Shown here: one piece after another, positions 1-8,048 of the stretch
Layout: the number at the start of each line of letters is the position of its first letter
Position numbering within the stretch: position 1 is the first letter of the stretch
Source of the DNA: Gammaproteobacteria bacterium
GTDB lineage: Bacteria > Pseudomonadota > Alphaproteobacteria > UBA828
Reading direction: 5' to 3'
Assembly: GCA_002714015.1 (NCBI GenBank)
Contig: PAWF01000010.1
Coordinates: 41,964-58,498, forward strand
DNA: 16,535 nucleotides
Notes under the pieces: generated by a model
Seen by the model: only the letters and a program-made list of their open reading frames with translations
The model's database searches: none
What the model was told of the DNA's origin: nothing
Made by a program: the position numbers and the translations under genes

Positions 1-60
1 CTAGACCATGAAATGGAATTTGTAATTTCAAATCTCAACGAATTTATGAGGAAGTTATGA
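1..60 (+). CDS. hisC: C-terminal end of a histidinol-phosphate aminotransferase-like protein (partial)
   Basis: Reading frame 1 is open from the first base to a TGA at 58-60. It gives 19 residues, beginning LDHEMEFVISNLNEF, which resemble the last helix of HisC-type PLP aminotransferases (an acidic 'xxEM..vi..L.eF' ending). The TGA overlaps the tyrC ATG (ATGA), so the two genes are translationally coupled. hisC directly before tyrC is a common alphaproteobacterial order, with both enzymes in aromatic amino acid and histidine synthesis. Only the tail is visible, so the identification relies mostly on position and could be another family I aminotransferase. Confidence 0.55.
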   Translation, partial: LDHEMEFVISNLNEFMRKL

Positions 61-944
61 GTAAAAAGCCATATTTTCCCAGAGTGGCATTAATAGGTAT
101 TGGGCTAATCAACTCATCCCTAGCACGCTTAATAAGTCGTGATAAACTTGCTGAATCAATTATTGCTTACTCTAGAAAAGAGGCAACCTTGGAAGAAGCG
201 CGTGCTTTAAATCTTTGTAATGATTATACCACTGATATAACCACTGCAGTAAAAGATGCAGATCTAGTAGTTTTAGGAATTCCAGTTGGTGCTAATGTTT
301 CCGTCGCTCGGCTAATTGGTCCAGCACTTAAAATTGGCTCCATTGTAACTGATGTTGGTTCTGTTAAACAAAGCGTTATTAAAGATGTTAGCCCATACTT
401 ACCAGATGGAGTGCATTTAGTGCCAGGGCACCCAGTTGCAGGAACTGAGCATTCAGGACCAGGAGCAGGGTTTCCTGAACTTTTTAAAGGGAGGTGGTGC
501 ATTTTAACTCCTGAAAGCACTACGGATCCTGCAGCGACAGAGTCTATCAGAAATTTTTGGATTAATGCTGGAATGCAGGTTGATATTATGGATGCTAGCC
601 ATCATGATCAGGTTCTTGCAATTACGTCACATTTACCTCATCTAATTGCTTATAATATAGTTGGTACAGCTTATGATCTTGAGGCTATAACAGAACGAGA
701 AGTAATTAAATATGCAGCAGGAGGTTTCCGTGATTTTACAAGGATTGCTGCTTCAGATCCCACTATGTGGCGCGATGTTTTTTTGAGTAATCGTGAGTCA
801 GTTTTAGAGATGTTAGGTCGTTTTACGGAAGACTTAGCATCTTTACAACGCGCAATACGTTGGGGAGATGGTGATGCACTTGAAGAGCTATTTACTAAGA
901 CACGTGAAATAAGACGAAGTTTAATAGATGCAAAACAAGTATAG
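57..944 (+). CDS. tyrC: Prephenate/arogenate dehydrogenase (cyclohexadienyl dehydrogenase)
   Basis: This cytoplasmic enzyme oxidatively decarboxylates prephenate and/or arogenate with NAD(P)+ in tyrosine synthesis. The 295 residues match the usual length of monofunctional TyrA/TyrC proteins. An N-terminal Rossmann domain begins at residues 10-21 with GIGLINSS. The family signature GHPVAGTEHSGPGAGF lies at about 124-139, SHLPH at 191-195, and a helical dimerisation domain with 'ASDPTMWRD' follows. The ATG overlaps the preceding TGA and has GAGGAAG just upstream. The third glycine of the nucleotide-binding GxGxxG motif is Asn19, where alphaproteobacterial relatives usually have Gly. No ACT domain is fused. 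Product assignment is firm; the choice between prephenate and arogenate cannot be made by eye. Confidence 0.93.
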   Translation: MSKKPYFPRVALIGIGLINSSLARLISRDKLAESIIAYSRKEATLEEARALNLCNDYTTDITTAVKDADLVVLGIPVGANVSVARLIGPALKIGSIVTDVGSVKQSVIKDVSPYLPDGVHLVPGHPVAGTEHSGPGAGFPELFKGRWCILTPESTTDPAATESIRNFWINAGMQVDIMDASHHDQVLAITSHLPHLIAYNIVGTAYDLEAITEREVIKYAAGGFRDFTRIAASDPTMWRDVFLSNRESVLEMLGRFTEDLASLQRAIRWGDGDALEELFTKTREIRRSLIDAKQV

Positions 945-955
945 TTCACTCTGTT

Positions 956-999
956 TAAAGCCTTATATGATGCTTGTTAATAAAAATGCAGAGGCTTTA
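956..999. terminator. Possible shared terminator stem between tyrC and the DUF2125 gene
   Basis: TAAAGCCT (956-963) and AGGCTTTA (992-999) form a perfect 8-bp inverted repeat around a 28-nt loop. It lies at the convergent junction of tyrC and the DUF2125 gene and includes the last codons of the latter. The loop is long and there is no clean U-tract, so function is only possible. Confidence 0.25.
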
Positions 1000-2017
1000 T
1001 TTCACCAACTTCCATAGGTCCAACTGATAATAGTCCATCCTGAATGGTTAAGGGAACATTTCTTAAAACTCTTGGTCCACCATCTTTCTCTTCTTCTGCA
1101 AGCATATTAAACGCAACCTTAGCTAGAAAGGCATCTCCAAAAGGTATAGCGTTACTCATAATTAGAGCATCAATCATATCTCCATAACCAACAACGCTAC
1201 TAGTCAAAGAGGCTAAAGGGCGCATTTTACTATCTAGAGCAAGTGTTCCATTTGCATTTAACTCAAGTGGTCCCCAACGACCCTGTAAATCATCTATTTC
1301 AATTGTACCACCAGAGTCGCGCCAGTTTTGAGTTATATTTTTTATATTTCCATTTGAAATCTTGCCAAATATGCTTGCTGAGAGTTGGAAGTATTCAACA
1401 TACCTTCCCATTTCTATTCCGAAATTATCTGGAATTCCAACATTTTCTATATTTAGATAAGATTTAACAGTTTTATTTTCTAACCCTGAATAATCCTCAA
1501 TTCCGCTAACGTCAACATAGGCTGAAAGTTGACTTAAGGTAATTGCTTCTTGGCTGAATGGGCTGGAAAGTTCTAAATTTGAAATTGTTACATCAAAAAT
1601 TTTGAATAATCCGTTTTCTAATCTTATTTTAATAATTCCAGATCCTAATAGTGCGGAGTAATTTTCTTTGACCTCTCCTTTTGTAAGCAAGGCTGAAGTG
1701 CGATTTTTTGGAGTTATAGTGATTGTGCTATAATCCCAGGGTCGTAATGAAAAAATTAATTTATTAGTATTAATTTCCAGATCTGAATTAAGAATTTTTA
1801 ATTTTGGATTTTCGAAAACAGTTTCAAACTTTAGCGGAAAGCCTTTAATGGTCATTTTTGTATAAATAAATTCTCTATTTTCAAGAATCTGCTTTTGCTG
1901 CAATTCCGTCACCTGATTTTTAATCTTCTCAGCAGCTATATACCAATAACTAGTATAACCTAATAAAACTATTGATATTGAAATGAATATAGCTGTTAAA
2001 ATGGAAAGCACGTTCAT
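977..2017 (-). CDS. DUF2125 domain protein, membrane-anchored envelope protein of unknown function
   Basis: The 346-residue protein has an N-terminal hydrophobic segment (about 4-24) followed by 'YTSYWYIAAEKI', consistent with a signal anchor and a periplasmic body. GFPLKFE at about 59-65 and 'RPWDYS' at about 92-97 are typical of the DUF2125 family, which is found in alphaproteobacteria and has no assigned biochemical role. The rest is beta-rich with no catalytic motif that I recognise. CAGGAG lies about 10 nt before the ATG. The gene converges with tyrC and is divergent from the ChaC gene, a neighbourhood seen in other alphaproteobacteria. Family call is good; function is unknown. Confidence 0.8.
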   Translation of the reverse strand: MNVLSILTAIFISISIVLLGYTSYWYIAAEKIKNQVTELQQKQILENREFIYTKMTIKGFPLKFETVFENPKLKILNSDLEINTNKLIFSLRPWDYSTITITPKNRTSALLTKGEVKENYSALLGSGIIKIRLENGLFKIFDVTISNLELSSPFSQEAITLSQLSAYVDVSGIEDYSGLENKTVKSYLNIENVGIPDNFGIEMGRYVEYFQLSASIFGKISNGNIKNITQNWRDSGGTIEIDDLQGRWGPLELNANGTLALDSKMRPLASLTSSVVGYGDMIDALIMSNAIPFGDAFLAKVAFNMLAEEEKDGGPRVLRNVPLTIQDGLLSVGPMEVGEIKPLHFY

Positions 2018-2037
2018 AAAGAAAAGTCTCCTGAGAT

Positions 2038-2059
2038 CAGGCTTAAATTGGGCAGCCTG
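2038..2059 (-). promoter_or_regulatory. Small stem-loop in the leader of the DUF2125 gene
   Basis: CAGGCT (2038-2043) and AGCCTG (2054-2059) form a 6-bp inverted repeat with a 10-nt loop. It sits just upstream of the ribosome-binding site (CAGGAG) of the minus-strand DUF2125 gene, in the 155-bp divergent region shared with the ChaC gene. No confident -35/-10 pair was found, although a TATAAT hexamer occurs at 2109-2114 on the + strand. Low confidence. Confidence 0.2.
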
Positions 2060-2172
2060 TTTTCATGCCAAAAACTAACTCTCGTTCGTCTTTCCTACAA
2101 GTATTCTTTATAATTATTCTAATAAGTACAGAGTATTTTTATTTATATGAAGAGTAAATATAGGCTTGTAAG

Positions 2173-2721
2173 ATGAAGAAAAATACAAACGATATATGGT
2201 TATTTGCTTATGGATCTCTCCTTTGGAACCCAAACTTTAAGTTTATTGAGGCTAAACCAGCATTATTAAGGGGTTATCATCGATCCCTATGTATCTACTC
2301 ATTTCGTTATCGTGGAACACCTAATAAACCTGGTCTGGTAATGGGTTTGGATCATGGCGGTGCTTGCAGGGGGATAGCCTACAGAGTAGCAGAAAAGCAG
2401 GCAAAGTCTGTATTACAAGAAGTCGATAAACGAGAGATGACTTATAGAGTTTATATTAGAAAAAAACTATCTTTAAAACTTTATGACGTTAGAAAGCTGA
2501 GCCATTCAGTTTTAGGCTTCACATATATAGTTAATCGCAATGGTTCACAATATGCATCAAAATTGGGTGTTGAGGATACATTGAGATTAATTAGACAGGG
2601 GCATGGTAGTATGGGGTCATCGCTTGATTATTTAGAAAAAACAATATCGCACCTTGATTCAATCGGGTTGCCTGATCGAAAGTTAGAGTTATTGTTAAGC
2701 AGATTAAAGTCTGAAGGCTAA
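2173..2721 (+). CDS. chaC: ChaC-type gamma-glutamylcyclotransferase
   Basis: Family members cleave gamma-glutamyl peptides, glutathione in ChaC itself, to 5-oxoproline and the released peptide (Cys-Gly from glutathione) in the cytoplasm. The fold-defining YGSLLW motif, which binds the gamma-glutamyl group, is at residues 13-18. The 'GYHRSLCIYSFRYRGTP' stretch and the 'VDKREMTYRVY' segment, where Glu88 is the expected catalytic acid, are typical of ChaC. The 182-residue length is normal for bacterial ChaC. The ATG is preceded only by a weak TAAG. The gene ends 5 nt from the convergent plsC stop, leaving no room for a conventional terminator. It could alternatively be annotated as a generic gamma-glutamylcyclotransferase; substrate preference is inferred. 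Confidence 0.88.
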   Translation: MKKNTNDIWLFAYGSLLWNPNFKFIEAKPALLRGYHRSLCIYSFRYRGTPNKPGLVMGLDHGGACRGIAYRVAEKQAKSVLQEVDKREMTYRVYIRKKLSLKLYDVRKLSHSVLGFTYIVNRNGSQYASKLGVEDTLRLIRQGHGSMGSSLDYLEKTISHLDSIGLPDRKLELLLSRLKSEG

Positions 2722-2726
2722 AAATT

Positions 2727-3476
2727 TTACTTATCTTTATACTCTGAAAGTAATTTATCTGAAGCTCTTTCCATGCAATTCTGTAATTTTTCTATTACTT
2801 CTTCTTTTTCAAGACCAGGTGGAATATGTGGTAAGAACTCTATAGTTATTATGCCAGGATATTTACGAAAGGATTTAGCAGGCCAATGTAAGCCTGAATT
2901 AAGCACTACTGGAACTATGGGTACTTTACATTCTGTATAGATTCCGAAGACTCCTGTTCGATAAGGCACTTTTTTACCTGGTTTTACTCTAGTCCCTTCT
3001 GGGAAAATGACTAATGACCGGTTATCTTGAAATGCTACTTTTGCTTGCTTGATTAGTGAACGTAAAGCCCTTGCGTGTCCACGCCTATGAATAAAAATCA
3101 TTCCCATTTTTTGAGCAAACTGACCATAACCTGGGATATACATTAGTTCTTTCTTAATTACATATACAGGATCTTTTAGAAGGTAAAGAAAGATATTTGT
3201 TTCCCATTCTGATTGGTGTTTTGACGCTATTATAGCAGCTTCCGTGGGAATAAACTCTTTTCCCCTAATCTCGACTTCTATATTTGAAATTATACGAAGT
3301 ATAAAAGAGTTTCCTAATGCCCATGTAGTAACAAAAATTTTAAAAATATGTCTTGGCAAAATGAGCATTGCTGGGATCATCAAAACACCAATTATAATTG
3401 CCCAAACAAAAAATATTGTTGTAGACAGTAATGATCTTGCAGTATTTAGGACTGTATTTTTTGGATGGACCACCAT
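2727..3476 (-). CDS. plsC: 1-acyl-sn-glycerol-3-phosphate acyltransferase (PlsC family)
   Basis: This inner-membrane enzyme acylates lysophosphatidic acid to phosphatidic acid in phospholipid synthesis. The N-terminus is hydrophobic (about residues 15-41). Motif I of the HX4D acyltransferases appears as SKHQSEWE, with His87 and Glu92 in place of the usual Asp. Motif III FPEGTR is at 158-163, and 'IPVVPVVLNSG' is the usual motif IV region. At 249 residues it is a normal PlsC length. It starts 2 nt after the TAG of the upstream YdcF gene, so the two are almost certainly cotranscribed and coupled. A hydrophobic N-terminus plus strong motifs make the call firm; the acyl donor is not predictable. 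Confidence 0.9.
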   Translation of the reverse strand: MVVHPKNTVLNTARSLLSTTIFFVWAIIIGVLMIPAMLILPRHIFKIFVTTWALGNSFILRIISNIEVEIRGKEFIPTEAAIIASKHQSEWETNIFLYLLKDPVYVIKKELMYIPGYGQFAQKMGMIFIHRRGHARALRSLIKQAKVAFQDNRSLVIFPEGTRVKPGKKVPYRTGVFGIYTECKVPIVPVVLNSGLHWPAKSFRKYPGIITIEFLPHIPPGLEKEEVIEKLQNCMERASDKLLSEYKDK

Positions 3477-3478
3477 CT

Positions 3479-4081
3479 CTAAAGATTTTTTAAAATTATT
3501 AGTAAAGATTTAGCATATTCAGTCATTATCAGGCGTGCTGTCCCGCGGTGAAACCACCAGCCATCAACTTTAACGTGATCTGGATATACAGGGTGTGCAA
3601 CTAGGATAGATTCTGGCATTTTCCTACGAAATTCTAACATACTTCTTGGCATATGGTAGCTTCCAGTTACAATACGAAAACTATTTATATTATTTAATTT
3701 AGCCCAATGAGCTGTTTCACTTGCATTTTCTGCGGTATTTAAAGCGTTATGACCAAATGTAATACAACAGGAAAAGTCTACTGACTCAAATTCAGATAAA
3801 TCAAAAACATCCTTAGGTTCTAAACCTGCTGCTACACCAGTAACAAATAATTGCTTACTCAGCCCAGCATTAAGAAGTTCAAGTCCAGTTTGCAACCTAC
3901 CAGTTCCACCAGTTAGAACGATTATTGCATCCGTTTGGGTATGCCGGTCCTCTTTTATATCTTTAGTTTGGTCGGCAAACCAAACTAATCCAGCTGACCA
4001 AAGGATTAATAATAAAAAAAATATTCCACAAAGACTTTTGATAATAATAGAAGTGATTTTCAAATAAAAAAAATTAGGCAT
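3479..4081 (-). CDS. YdcF family (DUF218) membrane protein, ElyC/SanA-like
   Basis: The 200-residue protein begins with one transmembrane segment (about 9-34) followed by a DUF218 domain. Conserved family pieces are visible: DAIIVLTGGTGR (51-62), 'LFVTG' (78-82), an Asn/Glu-containing 'ALNTAENA' (113-120), and TGSYHMPRS (139-147). DUF218 proteins of the ElyC/SanA branch are linked to envelope and peptidoglycan precursor homeostasis, but the activity of this one is unknown. A purine-rich GGGGGA precedes the ATG. It is the first gene of the YdcF-plsC pair. In many alphaproteobacteria ftsE and ftsX lie immediately upstream; here they are absent. Confidence 0.85.
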   Translation of the reverse strand: MPNFFYLKITSIIIKSLCGIFFLLLILWSAGLVWFADQTKDIKEDRHTQTDAIIVLTGGTGRLQTGLELLNAGLSKQLFVTGVAAGLEPKDVFDLSEFESVDFSCCITFGHNALNTAENASETAHWAKLNNINSFRIVTGSYHMPRSMLEFRRKMPESILVAHPVYPDHVKVDGWWFHRGTARLIMTEYAKSLLIILKNL

Positions 4082-4439
4082 TAGGGACTATCCCCCATCT
4101 TTACACCCAAAGTGAAGTTTTATAGCTTTATTTTTTAGGTAATAATAATTATTAGGTTAATTACATTCAAATGAAAAACAATAGAATTTTATATTCTCAT
4201 TAACACCTCAGTATTTTAATCAATATTAGGGATATATTTTAGATTAAAAAAAGTATGTCATATCTTTTGAGGTTTTCATTAATTATATATCTGAGTTAAT
4301 TTTTTTATATCGAAGCTCTTTGATAGTATATTTTAGACAAAAATACTTGAGGAATAATCAGCTCAAGTTATGCATACAAATAGTTAGGAATTAGGACTAA
4401 ATTATCTTTTAATAATATATAATGAAGGTTGATTCCTAA
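4082..4439. other. 358-bp AT-rich divergent intergenic region
   Basis: No open reading frame longer than about ten codons and no RNA gene was recognised. The region must hold the start signals of the divergent YdcF-plsC pair (-) and the zinc-ribbon gene (+). A TATAAT hexamer lies at 4418-4423, close to the zinc-ribbon ATG, without a convincing -35. A 7-bp perfect inverted repeat, ACTTGAG/CTCAAGT, lies at 4345-4351 and 4362-4368. Read on the minus strand it is followed by A then five T's, like a weak terminator. This is the position where ftsE-ftsX would be expected from synteny. Confidence 0.5.
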
Positions 4440-5099
4440 ATGATTGTAAGGTGTTCTAATTGTAATACACGCTATCTTATAGATCCAAGAGCTCTGGGAT
4501 CTGAGGGTAGAACTGTACGTTGTGTAAAATGCTCTAATACATGGCATCAGTATTCATCAGTGGACATGCCTTATAAATTGGAACCACAGATTGATGTTTT
4601 ATCGCCAGAGAGAGAATCAACACCAATTCCTCCTGGTTCTAATTTACCCGCTATTATAGATCGTAAAAAAAAATCAAGCTTATTCAGCTGGTTTTTTGTT
4701 ACAATAGTAATTTTAACAATTTCAGGAAGTGTTTTGCTGGCTAGACAACCAATAGCTGATAAATGGCCTAGTGCCACAGGTTTATATTCTGCTATAGGTC
4801 TGAATGTTTATGCATCAAACCCTAGTGGCCTTGAGTTTCGCAATCTGATAAAAACAAATTTTTTTCAAGATGGTCAGCTTCTTTTCTTAATAAAGGGAGA
4901 AATATGGAACACTACAGGGCAAAATCGTCGTGTTCCAAAAATTAGTCTGGGCTTGGTTGATGGTCAGAGCTATGAACTACAGGGAAAAATAATTAGTGCA
5001 AAATTGATTAAGCTAAAAGCAGGGCTTTCAACAACATTTGAAACTCAATTACCAGCATCTAGGGGTGCAGTAAGTATAGTTGCGGGCTTTGTAGAATAA
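4440..5099 (+). CDS. MJ0042-type zinc-ribbon membrane protein with DUF3426-like domain
   Basis: The N-terminus carries the MJ0042 zinc ribbon: Cys5-x2-Cys8 and Cys28-x2-Cys31, followed by W35. A charged linker with a run of three lysines leads into one transmembrane helix (about 81-101). The remaining C-terminal part ('LEFRNLIKTNFFQDGQ', 'VPKISLGLVDGQ') resembles DUF3426, an extracytoplasmic beta-rich domain. The architecture suggests a membrane protein sensing or scaffolding across the membrane; the ligand is unknown. The length of 219 is normal for the short alphaproteobacterial form. GAAGG at 4424-4428 is an unusually distant ribosome-binding site (11 nt). The gene contains an A9 run (4665-4673) coding for the lysines. 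Confidence 0.85.
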   Translation: MIVRCSNCNTRYLIDPRALGSEGRTVRCVKCSNTWHQYSSVDMPYKLEPQIDVLSPERESTPIPPGSNLPAIIDRKKKSSLFSWFFVTIVILTISGSVLLARQPIADKWPSATGLYSAIGLNVYASNPSGLEFRNLIKTNFFQDGQLLFLIKGEIWNTTGQNRRVPKISLGLVDGQSYELQGKIISAKLIKLKAGLSTTFETQLPASRGAVSIVAGFVE

Positions 5100-5153
5100 A
5101 AAGGATGACTCCAAACATCATTATTAAAATGACTAATAAAAAAATTTGTATTT

Positions 5154-6452
5154 CTATTGTTCTTTAACAGAGTTTTTTTGCCAATGTGCAAAGTTTTCTA
5201 AACCTATTAAATCTTCTAAAGATTGACGCTTTTTAATAATATCCCATTCATTACCGCTAACAATTACTTCCCCTGCTGGTAATCTACTATTGTAGTAGGA
5301 AGACATAGAAGCTCCATATGCTCCTGCATCCTTAATACTAAGAAGAGTTCCAGAAGAAAGTGGGGGTAAGTCTCTATCCTTTGCAATAAAATCGCCACTT
5401 TCACAAATTGGACCAACAATATCTACAGTTTCAGTATCAACTTTATTTTTTTGTTGGCTAACTAGTTCGACCTTATGCCAAGCATTATATAATGTAGGTC
5501 GCATAAAATCATTCATTGCACAATCCACAATTGCAAATGTTCTAGCTTCTGTGCGTTTTACATAAATAACACGTGTAAGTAATATACCTGATGGACCAGC
5601 TATGAACCTTCCTGGTTCCAAAATAACCTGACATCCTGCTTCATCTCCGGCAGCTTTTATAATCTTGGCATAATCATTAATGTTAGGTTCTAGCTCCCCA
5701 GAGTAATTGATACCAAGCCCACCCCCAAAATCAAGGCTCCGAATATTATGACCAGATGTTTTTAAGGTTAGAGCTAATTGGGTAAGTTTTTTAAATGCTT
5801 TTCTAAACGGTTCTAAGGATATTAACTGTGAGCCTATATGTGTAGCAAGACCAACAGATTCTAAACCTTTTAGCTCTTTGATTTTTGAATAAAGATAAAT
5901 TGCATCTTTGTAGGGGATCCCAAATTTATCTTCTTGACGACCTGTTGATATTTTATCGTGTGTGTTGGCATCGACATCTGGATTAACACGCACAGCTACA
6001 GGTGCGATCACACCTTTTTCTAGGGAAATCTTATTGAGTAATTCTAACTCAGGTTCAGATTCTATATTAATTTGTAAAATATTTGCTGAAAGGGCCGCTG
6101 CCATTTCAAGTTCAGTTTTCCCAACACCCGAGAAAACAATCTTTTTTGTTTCTACGCCTGCAGTTATAGCCCGCTTTAACTCTCCCCCAGATACAACATC
6201 TGCACCTGCACCTAGTTGGGCAAGTGAGTTAACAATTGAAATATTTCCATTAGCTTTAACAGAATAACATATAAGTGAGTCAGGCAAGACCTTTTTAAGT
6301 GTATTATAACGTTCAGTTAAAGCTTGATAAGAATAGACGTACAGAGGGGTTCCAGCTTTTGTAGCTAAAAAATTAAGCGATACTCCCTCAGCATGCATAT
6401 GCCTGGAACCATCATTATCATTTATGTAATTGAAAGGATCTATAATTTGCAT
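5154..6452 (-). CDS. lysA: Diaminopimelate decarboxylase
   Basis: This cytoplasmic PLP enzyme decarboxylates meso-diaminopimelate to L-lysine, the last step of lysine synthesis. It has the alanine-racemase-type barrel followed by the group IV decarboxylase C-domain. The PLP lysine is K66 in YSVKAN; the phosphate-binding GGGLG is at 243-247, EPGRF at 279-283, the CESGD active-site motif at 350-354, and GAYG at 377-380. The 432-residue length and the 'HAEGVSLNFLATKAGTPLYVYS' type start are typical. It is the last gene of the argH-lptM-lysA cluster, 37 nt after the lipoprotein gene, and converges with the zinc-ribbon gene. No clear terminator was seen in the 54-bp gap between them. Confidence 0.96.
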   Translation of the reverse strand: MQIIDPFNYINDNDGSRHMHAEGVSLNFLATKAGTPLYVYSYQALTERYNTLKKVLPDSLICYSVKANGNISIVNSLAQLGAGADVVSGGELKRAITAGVETKKIVFSGVGKTELEMAAALSANILQINIESEPELELLNKISLEKGVIAPVAVRVNPDVDANTHDKISTGRQEDKFGIPYKDAIYLYSKIKELKGLESVGLATHIGSQLISLEPFRKAFKKLTQLALTLKTSGHNIRSLDFGGGLGINYSGELEPNINDYAKIIKAAGDEAGCQVILEPGRFIAGPSGILLTRVIYVKRTEARTFAIVDCAMNDFMRPTLYNAWHKVELVSQQKNKVDTETVDIVGPICESGDFIAKDRDLPPLSSGTLLSIKDAGAYGASMSSYYNSRLPAGEVIVSGNEWDIIKKRQSLEDLIGLENFAHWQKNSVKEQ

Positions 6453-6489
6453 GTCTACTCAATGCTACTTTCTAATAGTATTCGAGAAA

Positions 6490-6633
6490 CTATGATAAAT
6501 AATTATTAATTGTTTTATTAGAGGTTTGATCTGGAGGTTTCAGAGGTCCCTTTTTGCCACAACTACCTACGAGTGCAACCACTAATCCCAGAACCGCTAT
6601 TATAGTAAGTAAGAGACTCAATTTCCTTATCAT
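6490..6633 (-). CDS. lptM: LptM/YifL-like small lipoprotein
   Basis: A 47-residue protein has an N-terminal hydrophobic signal (about 5-22), a lipobox LVGSC with the lipidated cysteine at 25, and then [10 protein letters not shown]. The Cys-Gly-x-x-Gly-Pro-Leu block is the signature of LptM (YifL), an outer-membrane lipoprotein that in E. coli assists LptD assembly. The ATG at 6631-6633 overlaps the argH TGA (ATGA), indicating translational coupling. lysA follows after 37 nt. This argH - small lipoprotein - lysA arrangement is common in alphaproteobacteria. Its small size means it may be missed by automated calling. The family call is good; the LPS-transport role is transferred from E. coli. 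Confidence 0.88.
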   Translation of the reverse strand: MIRKLSLLLTIIAVLGLVVALVGSCGKKGPLKPPDQTSNKTINNYLS

Positions 6634-8048
6634 AAGAAGCGCTTTCTGGCTTCACTTATTTGCATTTTAACTTGGTCAGGTGATGTGCCTCCAAAGCTAT
6701 TTCTGGACATAATTGCAGAAGATGGCTGCAAAAATCCTATCACATCATCATTTATTCTAGGCTCAATATTTTGCATAATTTTGATTGGTAATTCCCATAA
6801 TGGAACACCCCGTTCCTCTGCTGATTTTACTATTTGACCTGTTAATTCATGAGCATTTCTAAAGGGTATATCAAGTGATTTAACCAACCAGTCTGCTAAA
6901 TCTGTTGCAGTAGAATATTCTGCACCTGCATTTTTATGCATACCTTCGACATTTATAGTCATGTCTTTAATCATTCCTGCTGCTGCACGGAGGCAAAGAG
7001 ATAGAGTATCAAAGGTATCAAAGAGGGGTTCTTTATCCTCCTGCATATCTTTAGAGTATGCGAGAGACAGCCCCTTCATGCTTGTTAAGAGACTCAATAA
7101 ACTCCCAGAAATCCGACCACTTTTTCCTCTAATGAGCTCGGCAGCATCTGGGTTTCTTTTTTGTGGCATTATAGAGCTACCTGTTGAAAAGTTATCTGAT
7201 AGCTTTATGAATCCGAATTGGCTAGTAGACCAGATGACTATTTCTTCACCAAGTCTTGAGAGATGCGATGAACATAGTGCTGCAGTTGCCATAAATTCCA
7301 GTGCAAAATCACGATCTGAAACAGAATCTAAAGAATTGTGTGTTGGTCTATCGAATTCTAGAGTTTTTGATGTCATCTGACGGTCAATTGGAAAAGAAGT
7401 TCCAGCGAGTGCGGCAGCTCCTAAGGGACATTCATTGAGGCGTTTTCTCGTGTCAGCAAATCTACCTCTATCTCGACCAAACATTTCTACATAACTTAAA
7501 AAGTGGTGACCAAGGGTTATTGGCTGGGCATTTTGAAGGTGTGTAAAGCCTGGGAGAATAGTACTGACATGTTCTTCTGCGCGCTCTATCAAGGCATGCT
7601 GTAATTGTTGGAGCTTCTGATCAGATTGGTCTATTGCATCTCTTACCCATAGTTTAAAATCTGTTGCTACTTGGTCATTACGTGATCTAGCTGTATGTAG
7701 TCTACCAGCTGTGTCTCCAATGAGGGTATTAAGGCGATTTTCCACATTCATGTGTATATCCTCAAGGCTAGAATCAAACTCAAATATTCCTGCTTCTATT
7801 TCTTTTTCAATAGTATCAAGACCATCAACTATTTTTTATGCGTCGAGATCACTAATGATTTTGACTGCTGCTAGCATTGCAGCATGTGCCTTGCTGCAAG
7901 CAATATCTTGTTTGTAAAGTCGCCAATCAAAATGAATAGAACAGTTAATTTCTTCCATTGTTGAGTTTGGTTTGGAGCTGAAACGTCCACCCCAAATAGG
8001 ATTATTATCTCTATTCTTAGATTTTAGTGGTGTCTTTTTTTTGCCCAC
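6630..8048 (-). pseudogene. argH: Argininosuccinate lyase gene interrupted by one in-frame TAA
   Basis: ArgH splits argininosuccinate into arginine and fumarate, the last step of arginine synthesis. The frame from a GTG at 8046-8048 reads through [11 protein letters not shown] to 'ISDLDA', then meets TAA (7836-7838, codon 71). It continues with [16 protein letters not shown] and the full remaining lyase. Relatives usually have Gln at the stop position, so a single CAA->TAA change explains it; no frameshift is present. The downstream part keeps [17 protein letters not shown] and the lyase signature [12 protein letters not shown] (about 290-301). Without the stop the product would be about 471 residues, normal length. 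An internal ATG (7749-7751) could restart translation but would lose the first 99 codons, which include substrate-binding residues. The GTG has only a weak AGAGAAA-type site and no in-frame alternative upstream. It could be a true null, a minority variant, a sequencing error or readthrough. Confidence 0.9.

Noticed and set aside
4665-4673. A9 run in the zinc-ribbon gene as a phase-variable tract
   Set aside because: It encodes a plain lysine cluster before a membrane helix, and A-runs of this length are expected by chance in such AT-rich DNA, unlike the G9 run.
6961-7380. 139-codon plus-strand ORF antisense to argH
   Set aside because: It is the opposite strand of conserved lyase coding sequence, has no recognisable domain or ribosome-binding site, and looks like a chance open frame.
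6630-7751. argH as two separate genes, with a real gene beginning at the ATG 7751
   Set aside because: The fragment lacks the conserved N-terminal substrate-binding part, and the sequence between the TAA and this ATG still encodes conserved lyase residues in the same frame, so this is one broken gene.
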